A stretch of DNA of 15,121 nucleotides from UBA5500 sp023622465 (GTDB lineage: Bacteria > Bacillota > UBA994 > UBA5500): the NCBI GenBank assembly GCA_023622465.1, contig JAMNZE010000090.1, positions 1 through 15,121 on the forward strand, read 5' to 3'. The position numbers and the translations under genes were made by a program. Of the stretch, positions 1 to 6,186 are shown in pieces. Under the pieces are notes generated by a model. The model had not been told where the DNA came from, did not search any database, and saw only the letters and a program-made list of their open reading frames with translations. Numbering within the stretch: position 1 is the first letter of the stretch; each line of letters opens with the position of its first letter.

Positions 1-597
1 GGCAGCCGGTCTACTAGCTTCTTGTATCTTGGCAATACAGGGTCCGATAAAGACGGTTTTTGCCTTGGGAAAGCGAGCACGGAGAGATAAACCATGGATC
101 ACCATTGGTGATGCCGACGGGGCCATCAAGGGCAGTAACTGGGGAAAGTGTATTTCGACCAAATTAACAATGGTGGGGCAACAAGAAGAGATCATGGTGG
201 ACTGCTGGCCAGTGAGCCTTTGGCAATAATGGGCGGCTACTGCCTCAGCAGCTAAAGCCGTTTCTTCCACGCGGGCGAAGCCCAGTTGTTTGAGAGCAGC
301 CACCACCTGGCCCGGAGAATAAGCATCAAAAGCGACGGCATAGGAAGGAGCTAAGCTCACGCATACCTCTTCTCCTGCTGCTAATAGGGCCATAACTTCT
401 TCTGCCTGGGAGATGACGGTCTTGGCTTTTTGGGGGCACGCTTCCACACACAGACCACAGCTGATGCACAGCTCCGGTACCACGTTAGCTTGGCCGGAAC
501 GAAGCTTAATGGCTTTCACCGGACAAGCACGTATACAACGGTGACAGTCACGACATTTGGCTTTTAGTGTAGTAACAGTTGGTATAGGGAGAGTCAT
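1..597 (-). CDS. [FeFe]-hydrogenase-domain iron-sulfur protein, probably sensory type (partial, C-terminus outside window)
   Basis: The visible 199 residues begin with two 4Fe-4S ferredoxin motifs (cysteines 15, 18, 21, 25 and 44, 47, 50, 54). The start of an [FeFe]-hydrogenase large-subunit domain follows: an LAPSYAVAF stretch near 82-90, the first H-cluster motif as SSCCP (137-141), and the second as GPCIAK (185-190). In classical catalytic enzymes these two motifs are TSCCP and MPCxxK. The GPC variant, the short N-terminus with only two clusters, and the thioredoxin-like [2Fe-2S] partner just upstream resemble group C (HydS-like) hydrogenases, which usually carry a PAS domain and are thought to sense H2 or redox state. 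That subgroup is my inference, because the third motif and any PAS domain lie outside the window. The ATG overlaps the stop of the upstream gene (ATGA), which suggests translational coupling. Family assignment is secure; catalytic versus sensory role is not. Confidence 0.85.
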   Translation of the reverse strand, partial: MTLPIPTVTTLKAKCRDCHRCIRACPVKAIKLRSGQANVVPELCISCGLCVEACPQKAKTVISQAEEVMALLAAGEEVCVSLAPSYAVAFDAYSPGQVVAALKQLGFARVEETALAAEAVAAHYCQRLTGQQSTMISSCCPTIVNLVEIHFPQLLPLMAPSASPMVIHGLSLRARFPKAKTVFIGPCIAKIQEASRPAA

Positions 598-839
598 TCT
601 TTGTTCAGCACCTTTGCCTCAAAGATGGCAGTAATATTATCCGGGCTAACGTTCTTTATTAGCTCATCGTTGATTTTGACAACTACACCCTCAGTACAAC
701 AGGACTGACAAAAGGAAGCGGCAAGTTTTACCTCACCGGGTACCTTGGTGGTGGCCAAGAGTTGCTTTAACGAATCAATGATTTGGTAAGCCCCTTTCAA
801 GTGGCACCCGCTACCGATACAGACATGGATTGATGTCAT
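594..839 (-). CDS. Thioredoxin-like [2Fe-2S] ferredoxin (NuoE-type fold), hydrogenase partner
   Basis: This 81-residue protein has the pattern of small [2Fe-2S] proteins related to the NuoE subunit: C7 and C12 in VCIGSGC, then C44 and C48 in FCQSCC, with an extra C47. Such proteins pass electrons to or from partner flavo- or iron-sulfur enzymes. In Clostridia a copy often sits beside sensory-type [FeFe] hydrogenases, as it does here. The open frame extends upstream to 947, but I place the start at the ATG at 839. There the protein begins directly with the conserved TSIHVCIGSGC segment, and AGGAGGTG lies seven bases upstream. The stop overlaps the hydrogenase start by four bases. A promoter and a Rex-like dyad lie just upstream, so the pair is probably transcribed together under redox control. 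Confidence 0.88.
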   Translation of the reverse strand: MTSIHVCIGSGCHLKGAYQIIDSLKQLLATTKVPGEVKLAASFCQSCCTEGVVVKINDELIKNVSPDNITAIFEAKVLNKE

Positions 840-1101
840 CCCTACACCTCCTATCACGAATGTTTGTGATGAAAATAACAAACTTGTTAGTTCCATTGTA
901 TCTAGATACCAAAGATATGTAAACGATTGTATAGATTTTGTCACCAAAAACGCTGGTCGCTTCTTTGTCTATCTGAACCTGTAGTTTGATCACATCACCG
1001 GCCTTGATCTCAGAAGGCAGTAGACAAATAGGGAGGGCAAATGTTCCTTGAGCGTACTCAATAATGGCCATATCCTCTTCCAAACGATCGACGATTAACA
1101 T
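811..1101 (-). CDS. DUF3006-family protein with a non-conserved C-terminal extension
   Basis: Residues 1-50 follow the DUF3006 pattern: a short strand with VDR followed by acidic residues, a LLPSEIKAGDVIKL segment, and an IDKEAT segment. The biochemical function is unknown. DUF3006 genes commonly sit next to ComEC-like metallo-beta-lactamase-fold genes, and here the gene lies 23 bases downstream of one. The ATG at 1101 has AAAGGAGG upstream. DUF3006 proteins are normally about 65-80 residues and end in a charged helix. Here the frame runs on to 96 residues with a sequence (YTIVYISLVSRYNG and onward) that does not look like that helix. It overlaps the next gene by 29 bases and covers a promoter and operator-like dyad. 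The 3' third is therefore probably a frame-shifted or decayed tail that is not under protein-level selection. Confidence 0.75.
   Translation of the reverse strand: MLIVDRLEEDMAIIEYAQGTFALPICLLPSEIKAGDVIKLQVQIDKEATSVFGDKIYTIVYISLVSRYNGTNKFVIFITNIRDRRCRDDINPCLYR
864..881. promoter_or_regulatory. Putative Rex-type operator upstream of the ferredoxin-hydrogenase pair
   Basis: The plus strand reads TTGTGAT GAAA ATAACAA, an 18-base imperfect inverted repeat. The two 7-base arms differ at one position. It fits the Rex redox-repressor pattern TTGTNA-N6-TNACAA except at one or two inner positions. An overlapping perfect dyad, TAACAA AC TTGTTA, occupies 876-889, so three half-sites are stacked. The site falls about 7 to 24 bases after the predicted transcription start, where a repressor would block transcription. 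Rex responds to the NADH/NAD+ ratio and controls hydrogenase and fermentation genes in Clostridia (known for the family). A Crp/Fnr-type site (TGTGA-N6-TAACA) is the main alternative. No regulator gene is in the window. Confidence 0.55.
895..923 (-). promoter_or_regulatory. Predicted sigma-A promoter for the ferredoxin-hydrogenase pair
   Basis: On the minus strand, TTTACA (918-923) and TACAAT (895-900) are separated by exactly 17 bases. Each hexamer matches the sigma-A consensus at five of six positions. The start would fall near 888, leaving a leader of about 50 bases before the ATG at 839. The promoter lies within the 3' part of the DUF3006 open frame. Confidence 0.6.
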
Positions 1102-1124
1102 AGCGTAAGCCTCCTTTACAGCAG

Positions 1125-2288
1125 TTAGCGCGCCACTCGCTTTACCAAAACCCCCTCAGCACTATAAAGAGTTGCTGGATCGTACTGGTTATTCCAGATG
1201 TAACCGTCGGTCCAAACTATCCGTTTGGGGCCCGCGGTTGCTCTTGGCCCGGCAACTATCTGGATTTCCTCACCTGGTGATAGCCGGGTGGACTTAGGGA
1301 AAGTGAAGCGTTGCTCACCAACTTCGCTAACTAATATCCAGCCGGATAAGTCTACAACTTCTTCACCCTGGTTGGTGATGGTTACAATTTCCTCCTGCCG
1401 ATCCACTGTTAGTTCCAGTTCACTATACACATCATACTGACTCGAGAATTTCTCCCCATCGCTTTGAAATACAATGGTTCCCAGACGGTCGGTGCGAAAG
1501 ATCTTGGCTCCCACATCCGCAATTCTTTCGATGGCCTCCCGGTGGGGGTGTCCATAGGAGTTATCGGCGCCGACCGAGATGATAGCGTATTGCGGCTGGG
1601 TTTTAGCCAGAAAATCTGTGCTACTGGAAGTGCGACTACCATGGTGGGCTACCTTCAGCACATCGACCTGCAAATCAAAATCGCTGGCAACCATATCCTG
1701 CTCCGAGATCCGGTCTGCATCGCCGGTGAAAATTGCAGCTGTTTGGCCATAGGTTACCTTTAAGACTACACTCCAGTCATTAAGATCTTGGTAATCACTG
1801 CTAAGGGGTGCCACAATGAGAGCGGATGCTTCCGGCCCCACGTCTATGGCTACACCGGCTTTCGCTTCCCTTATTTTTAGGCCCTTGTCGCTGATGGCCC
1901 TAACTAGGTTTTCAAAGGTGCGGGTAGTGTGTTCCACCCGGGGAAGATAAACCTGGGTCACCGGGAAAGCCCGAATGACATCATCGAGGGCGCCAATATG
2001 ATCTTCATGGGGATGGGTGCCAATGCAATAATCCAGCTGTTTTATACCTTGAGCTTGCAGGTAGTCGATAACAGTGGTTGCGTATGTATCACTGCCTCCA
2101 TCGATCAGCATATTTTTCCCCGAAGGAAACTGGATCAGGACGGCATCGCCTTGGCCCACATCGATGAAATGGATAATCAATTGGTCGGTAGTTTGTTCTA
2201 CCGGCAGGCTCGGCTCACAGCCGGAGCTAAGAACTAGTAAAAATAATAGGGCTAAGGCCCAATATTTCTTGGTTATGCTCGACTTCAT
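1125..2288 (-). CDS. ComEC/Rec2-like metallo-beta-lactamase-fold lipoprotein with C-terminal lamin-tail domain
   Basis: The 387-residue protein starts with a lipoprotein-type signal: basic residues, a hydrophobic stretch (11-20), then SSGC with Cys24 as the likely lipidated residue. The box is slightly off consensus because position -3 is Ser. Residues 35-270 form a metallo-beta-lactamase fold of the ComEC C-terminal type: FIDVGQGDAVLI, the metal-binding THPHEDHIGA (H92, H94, D96, H97), FTGDAD (187-192), VAHHGS (213-218) and YGHPH (245-249). Residues 291-385 resemble a lamin-tail domain (ITNQGEEVVDLSGW). It is probably anchored outside the membrane and acts as a metal-dependent hydrolase. Nuclease activity is plausible by family but not shown. 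It lacks the ComEC membrane channel, so it is not ComEC itself. GAGGAGGAA precedes the ATG. It is followed by DUF3006, its usual neighbour. Confidence 0.88.
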   Translation of the reverse strand: MKSSITKKYWALALLFLLVLSSGCEPSLPVEQTTDQLIIHFIDVGQGDAVLIQFPSGKNMLIDGGSDTYATTVIDYLQAQGIKQLDYCIGTHPHEDHIGALDDVIRAFPVTQVYLPRVEHTTRTFENLVRAISDKGLKIREAKAGVAIDVGPEASALIVAPLSSDYQDLNDWSVVLKVTYGQTAAIFTGDADRISEQDMVASDFDLQVDVLKVAHHGSRTSSSTDFLAKTQPQYAIISVGADNSYGHPHREAIERIADVGAKIFRTDRLGTIVFQSDGEKFSSQYDVYSELELTVDRQEEIVTITNQGEEVVDLSGWILVSEVGEQRFTFPKSTRLSPGEEIQIVAGPRATAGPKRIVWTDGYIWNNQYDPATLYSAEGVLVKRVAR

Positions 2289-2310
2289 AGGTTCCTCCTC
2301 TTGCTGTCGG

Positions 2311-3477
2311 TTAGTCTAATAGGGAGCCAAATAGGGTCTCTATAAAGGGTTCTTTCAGCGACCAGGCGTCCCGGAATCTGCGGTACTCTTCCTTGGCTTG
2401 CTGTTTAGGCTTTTCCTGGTTGTCGCGTACAGCGCGAATGAGTAAGTTCTTAGGCGTATGCTCGGTAGCGATAAACTCTAACACCTGCACAGTATAGCCG
2501 GCGATCTCTAACGCCGAAGCTCGTAGGCTATCGGTTATCAAGGAGGCCAGTCGCTCCCGGAGAATTCCATGTTTGAGCAGGGGGCGCATCACCCGGTTTT
2601 CTATCTTAGAAAAGAGTTCGTGCTGGCAACAGGGAACCGAAAGGATAACTCGGCTTTGCCACGCCACTGCCTTGGCCAGGGCCACATCGGTGGCCGTATC
2701 GCAGGCGTGGAGGCTTACCACCATATCCACCGCTTGGCTGGTCTCGTAGTCTTTGATATCTCCCACCCAAAATTGCAAGCGGGGAGACCATTTTAGGTCC
2801 TGGGCGATGGTATTACAGTGGCTAACCACATCTTCCTTTAAATCTAGACCGATTATTTTGACGTCCAGGCCCTTCTGTTCATAAAGGTAGTGGTAAAGGG
2901 CAAAGGTAAGGTAAGACTTGCCACAGCCGAAATCAACAATGCAAATTTCCCTGTCACTAGGCAAAAAGTCAACTACATCGTCAACCATCTCTAGGAAACG
3001 GTTGATCTGCTTGAATTTGTGCATACGGGATGGCAGAACCCGTCCTTGCTGGTTCATGACGCCCAGGCGAGTCAAGAAGGGGCAGGGATGGTTGTCGGGT
3101 ATGATATAGTTCTTGCGACGATCATGGCTGAGGCTGACGCTCTTCTTTGTGGGAGGGCGGGTTAGGACCTTGGCCTTGCCTTTGGCGCTCACGAAGATCT
3201 GGTAATCGGCGTCGGGGGAACATAACAGGGCTTGCTTATAGTGCTCTGTTACCAAAATAGCCAATTCTTCCCGACTTTCTGCTGGGCTCAAATTACGGTG
3301 TTTAACCTTAGCCGCCTCGTGGTAGGCGAACTGATAATGAAGGTGCCCCTTAAGATTAACAGGACGAATGCGCACCCTGGCTACCGGATTCTTTTTCTCT
3401 ACCGGGTTACTCAGGGTACCCGTTAATAAAGATTCGTCATTTATCAACCTGGTTATCAACTCTAATATTTTCTGCAT
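2311..3477 (-). CDS. Class I SAM-dependent methyltransferase (Methyltransf_32 / METTL25-like)
   Basis: The protein has 388 residues from the ATG at 3477. I chose this over the GTG at 3486 because AGAGGTGA sits five bases before the ATG and overlaps the GTG. Residues 1-140 form a basic, poorly characterised N-terminal region. The SAM-binding core follows: motif I VDFGCGKSY (about 181-189), an acidic LDLK segment (about 211-214) and GDIKDYE. The family-typical SLHACDTATD (about 255-264) and SVPCCQHE (about 280-287) come next. The HACD and PCCQH pairs are hallmarks of the group related to eukaryotic METTL25. Its substrate is unknown to me; an RNA or protein target is a guess from relatives. It lies between ylxP and the metallo-hydrolase gene in an apparent operon with gaps of about 25 bases. 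Confidence 0.82.
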   Translation of the reverse strand: MQKILELITRLINDESLLTGTLSNPVEKKNPVARVRIRPVNLKGHLHYQFAYHEAAKVKHRNLSPAESREELAILVTEHYKQALLCSPDADYQIFVSAKGKAKVLTRPPTKKSVSLSHDRRKNYIIPDNHPCPFLTRLGVMNQQGRVLPSRMHKFKQINRFLEMVDDVVDFLPSDREICIVDFGCGKSYLTFALYHYLYEQKGLDVKIIGLDLKEDVVSHCNTIAQDLKWSPRLQFWVGDIKDYETSQAVDMVVSLHACDTATDVALAKAVAWQSRVILSVPCCQHELFSKIENRVMRPLLKHGILRERLASLITDSLRASALEIAGYTVQVLEFIATEHTPKNLLIRAVRDNQEKPKQQAKEEYRRFRDAWSLKEPFIETLFGSLLD

Positions 3478-3502
3478 CCGATTCACCTCTTGTTTGCCTG
3501 GC

Positions 3503-3784
3503 TCAAAGTAGGGAGATAGAAATATCTACGATTTCTATGCCGGGAAATTGATTGACCAGATATTCGGCGTCCCGGAAGATACCTCGAATTACCGCCTCGC
3601 TATTGCTGACTGTACTCAGGCCAATTACTGCTTTGCCCCAGATATCATGGGCGTCCAATTCGGCTACACCCGCATTCAGCTGGTTGCGTAAGCGGGAGAG
3701 CAGCCCCTTGACGATAGAGCGTTTATCCTTCAGCGATTGGGTCGTATGTAGCCGCAAGGTAAATTGACAGACTCCTATTATCAT
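3503..3784 (-). CDS. YlxP-like DUF503 protein
   Basis: This 93-residue protein matches DUF503 along its length: MIIGVCQFTLRLHTTQSLKDKR at the start, RLRNQLNAGVAELDAHDIWGKAVIGL in the middle, and VSNSEAV before the C-terminal helix. In Bacillus the ylxP gene sits in the nusA-infB-rbfA cluster and is suspected to act in ribosome maturation, but its molecular role is unsettled. Here it instead heads the leftward gene run. AGGAGG lies seven bases upstream of the ATG, and a promoter candidate with an extended -10 lies at 3825-3854. The next gene starts 25 bases after its stop. Confidence 0.88.
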   Translation of the reverse strand: MIIGVCQFTLRLHTTQSLKDKRSIVKGLLSRLRNQLNAGVAELDAHDIWGKAVIGLSTVSNSEAVIRGIFRDAEYLVNQFPGIEIVDISISLL

Positions 3785-3824
3785 AGATTTACCTCCTGAA
3801 CTTGGTGTCTAACCGTGTGAGCCT

Positions 3825-3854
3825 ATTCTAGCAAATTATTGCTCCCTTTGTTAC
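3825..3854 (-). promoter_or_regulatory. Predicted promoter of the leftward ylxP gene run
   Basis: The minus strand carries TGCTAGAAT, an extended -10 with hexamer TAGAAT at 3825-3830. GTAACA at 3849-3854, four of six matches to TTGACA, lies 18 bases upstream. The start would fall near 3818, about 35 bases before the ylxP ATG. The remaining divergent spacer, 3855-3915, shows no clear plus-strand promoter. Confidence 0.45.
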
Positions 3855-3915
3855 TGTGGCGTTTACCACGTATAGGGCATAGCATGTAGTGAAAATTGTG
3901 GTTGGAGGGAAAGAA

Positions 3916-5019
3916 ATGCGCAATCGGGTCCGCAAGATGTTTTTGGGGGGGAATACCGGTTACGGTTTTTTCTCCTTTTATGAGCAACTGATCAGCGGTG
4001 AAAATGTTAGGACCTATATTCTCAAGGGCGGCCCTGGTACAGGAAAATCCAACTTTATGCGGCAAATTGCCCAGCAGATGGCTGCTCGGGCTTACGCCGT
4101 TGAGGAATTCTACTGCTCTTCCGATAGTTTCTCCCTAGATGGCGTTCAATTCCCTAGCCTGGGGGTAGCCTTAGTAGATGGCACCGCTCCCCATATGCTG
4201 GATCCGAAGCATCCCGGTGCCATTGAATCGGTGGTTGAGCTATCCACCTATTGGGATGAGGCCCCTCTAAAGGAGAAACGTCAGGAGATACGTAAGGCTG
4301 TGTTTAGAAAAGGGTTCTTCTTCCGCCGAGCCTACGGTTATCTCAGACTGGCCAAGCAAATTGCCGATGAGCAGATGGCCTATATACAGGAATTAGGAGT
4401 TCTGGACCTGGTTGGTCTCAATGGGGTGGCGGTCAAACTTATATTGGAACTGCTGCCCGAGGGAATTACTACTGGGCGATCGGTGCGGGAGCGCCACCTC
4501 TTTGCCTGCGCCATTACCCCCCAAGGAATGGTTAATCATTTGCCCAGTTTGGTAGCAGGATTACATAAGCGGGTTTGGGTGAGCGGCCCCCTGGGAGCCG
4601 TAAGCAGTATCATAGTCGATGCGTTACGGCAAGCCGCTCAGCAAAGGGGGTATGATGTGGAGGTTTATCACAACCCGTTAGATCCGAAGCGGGTTGATCA
4701 TGTGATTATCCCCCAGCTAGGAATTGCCGTTTGCAATGCCAGCGAGCCCTATGAGTTGGCCCTAGGGAACGGGGACCGGATCGTAAACACCGCTGATTAT
4801 CTAGACTTCAGCCAACTGGAGCCCTTTAGCGAAGAATTTTCCCATTTGCAGGCCGCCTTCCAAGAGGCCATGTCGGCGGCTATTGGATTAATCCAGCGGG
4901 CGAAAGAAGAACACGCCTATCTGGAATCCTTGTATACACCCCACATGGATTTCGAGCGTCTTGAACAGCGGCGGGCGCGGGTGTTGGCGGAGATATTAGA
5001 GCTGGCCAGGGCCAAGTGA
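3916..5019 (+). CDS. PRK06851-like P-loop ATPase with duplicated halves
   Basis: The protein has 367 residues from the ATG at 3916, which has GGAGGG seven bases upstream; the in-frame GTG at 3889 has no site. An N-terminal segment GGNTGYGFFSFY leads into a strong Walker A, GGPGTGKSN (about residues 39-47). The family has no firm function. The chain looks like an internal duplication: TYILKGGPGTGKSN in the first half aligns by eye with RVWVSGPLGAVSS in the second. AYAVEEFYCSSDSFSLDGVQFPSLGVALVD likewise aligns with YDVEVYHNPLDPKRVDHVIIPQLGIAVCN, so the second copy has lost its Walker A Lys. The middle region (about 105-190) is helical and linker-like. It may belong with the short gene downstream, but the 72-base gap and weak signals leave that open. 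Confidence 0.78.
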   Translation: MRNRVRKMFLGGNTGYGFFSFYEQLISGENVRTYILKGGPGTGKSNFMRQIAQQMAARAYAVEEFYCSSDSFSLDGVQFPSLGVALVDGTAPHMLDPKHPGAIESVVELSTYWDEAPLKEKRQEIRKAVFRKGFFFRRAYGYLRLAKQIADEQMAYIQELGVLDLVGLNGVAVKLILELLPEGITTGRSVRERHLFACAITPQGMVNHLPSLVAGLHKRVWVSGPLGAVSSIIVDALRQAAQQRGYDVEVYHNPLDPKRVDHVIIPQLGIAVCNASEPYELALGNGDRIVNTADYLDFSQLEPFSEEFSHLQAAFQEAMSAAIGLIQRAKEEHAYLESLYTPHMDFERLEQRRARVLAEILELARAK

Positions 5020-5091
5020 GAGGAATACGGGCCTGTAAAGCGAATACCTGATTGAGTCAGTAGCTAAACTGCCAAGAAGGGGATTGCTCAT

Positions 5092-5604
5092 ATGTCTTTT
5101 AAACCACAAGTATTATTGCAGTTGCGGGATACCGAATTGGAGCTCCACACCCAATATAATCCTAACGTGCGGGAACAGGCTTATTTATCCCGCTGGTTGG
5201 CAGCCAGTGCCCGCTTTTGGAGTGACTTATTATCAGAAACTGAGGCCAGTGATGTGACAGTGGTATTAGAGAACATGTGGGACCCCTACCCTGACCATAT
5301 AGCCTCTCTGCTGGCGGCTGTCAATAACCCCCGCTTATGCAGCTGTCTCGATGTGGCCCATGCCCACCTGTTTAGTCAGGTACCTTTAACCCGCTGGGTC
5401 GATGCCTTGGGTGAGAAGCTTATTTATATCCACCTGTCGGATAATCGGGGCCAATGGGATGAGCATTTACCCCTAGGGGAAGGGACCATCGACTTTGACG
5501 CCTTAGTAGGAGCTATTGTCCGGCGCGGATTAAGGCCCTGGTATGTGTTAGAGGTGCCCAGTTTTGGCGGGGCTATGGATAGTCTACGTTTTATGGGTTG
5601 GTAA
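5092..5604 (+). CDS. Xylose-isomerase-like TIM-barrel (AP endonuclease 2 superfamily) protein, N-terminal half missing
   Basis: These 170 residues match only the C-terminal half of sugar phosphate isomerase/epimerase-like TIM barrels, which are normally about 250-280 residues. Metal-ligand segments remain: VVLENMWD with its Glu (near 57-63), CLDVAHAHLF with Asp and His (near 84-93), IYIHLSDNRGQWDEHLPLGEGTID (near 110-133), and VLEV with its Glu near 151-154. About 90-100 residues carrying the first three or four beta-alpha units are absent. The frame cannot be extended: a TAA lies in frame at 5065, and the 72 bases upstream show no remnant that I can recognise. A modest site, AAGAAGGGG, precedes the ATG. 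It is either a 5'-deleted remnant that is still translated or a degraded pseudogene. The coding frame itself is clean. Substrate unknown. Confidence 0.65.
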   Translation: MSFKPQVLLQLRDTELELHTQYNPNVREQAYLSRWLAASARFWSDLLSETEASDVTVVLENMWDPYPDHIASLLAAVNNPRLCSCLDVAHAHLFSQVPLTRWVDALGEKLIYIHLSDNRGQWDEHLPLGEGTIDFDALVGAIVRRGLRPWYVLEVPSFGGAMDSLRFMGW

Positions 5605-5622
5605 AAATAATAATTACAGAGA

Positions 5623-5660
5623 GGGGCTATCGCAAAACAGCTGGTTCTTGCGATAGCCCC
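5623..5660. terminator. Bidirectional intrinsic terminator candidate between convergent genes
   Basis: GGGGCTATCGCAA (5623-5635) is perfectly complementary to 5648-5660, a 13-base-pair stem with a 12-base loop. It lies between the stops of two convergent genes. T-runs on both sides are weak, so it may stop transcription imperfectly. Its arm resembles that of the terminator at 14981-15008. Confidence 0.7.
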
Positions 5661-5679
5661 TTATTAGGTAGTGATCAGT

Positions 5680-6036
5680 TTAAGCATCGGGATTCTCTGC
5701 TTCGTTCTCCTCTATTTCTTCCTCTTCTTCACAGGCACTCTCAGCACATTCACATGGGGTGCATTCGGCTTTCTGATCCTCATCGGCGCATTCCTGCTCT
5801 TCGCAGGCTTCCTCTTCTAAAACAACTTCCTCAACTTGCTGCTCCAGTTCAATGCGTTTTTGTTTGCCCTTCTCTACCAGGTGAGCAACCACCGGTGCGG
5901 CAGAGAGAGCCAGGCCACCGACAATAAAATACTTGGCGTAGGGACGCATCTTCTTGGAGGCTAAAAGCCCTAGCCCAAAAAAGGTGGCCTTAGATCCTAG
6001 ATCTACACATACACGTACACACTTACACTTCACCAT
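5680..6036 (-). CDS. Small membrane-associated protein with cysteine-rich acidic C-terminal tail, unknown function
   Basis: I do not recognise this family. From the ATG at 6036, which has GGAGGAGA just upstream, the product is 118 residues. It has three parts. The first is a short N-terminus with three cysteines (C4, C6, C10). The second is a hydrophobic region at about 17-56 with two weak helices split by a basic patch (SKKMRPYAKY). The third is a tail from about residue 65 that is overwhelmingly Glu/Asp and contains C78, C83, C92, C95, C97 and C102. The tail includes CTPCEC. Nine cysteines in 118 residues, with acidic spacing, suggest metal binding or a disulfide-linked tail, but this is inference. 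It is transcribed towards the truncated TIM-barrel gene and divergently from the peptidoglycan-binding gene. A TATAAT lies at 6080-6085 on its strand without a convincing -35. Confidence 0.7.
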   Translation of the reverse strand: MVKCKCVRVCVDLGSKATFFGLGLLASKKMRPYAKYFIVGGLALSAAPVVAHLVEKGKQKRIELEQQVEEVVLEEEACEEQECADEDQKAECTPCECAESACEEEEEIEENEAENPDA

Positions 6037-6186
6037 CAGTCTCCTCCTTTTTTCCGTATTAGCAGACCTATTACGATTAATTATATTCTTCGCTGCTCTG
6101 CTCATGCTTTCCTGCTTCGGTTATAGGACTTTAAGCACTGGGTTGCCGACCACCGCATACCTTGCATATAGGTGGAGGTGAGCGGG

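Noticed and set aside
29..229. Plus-strand open frame of 66 codons
   Set aside because: It lies wholly antisense to the conserved hydrogenase domain and has no ribosome site or family resemblance.
840..947. Upstream extension of the ferredoxin frame to an ATG at 947
   Set aside because: The added residues are not conserved-looking, the ATG at 839 has an ideal AGGAGGTG site, and the extension covers the promoter and dyad.
3823..4065. Minus-strand open frame antisense to the start of the ATPase gene
   Set aside because: It overlaps the Walker A coding region of a well-supported gene and has no start signal or homology.
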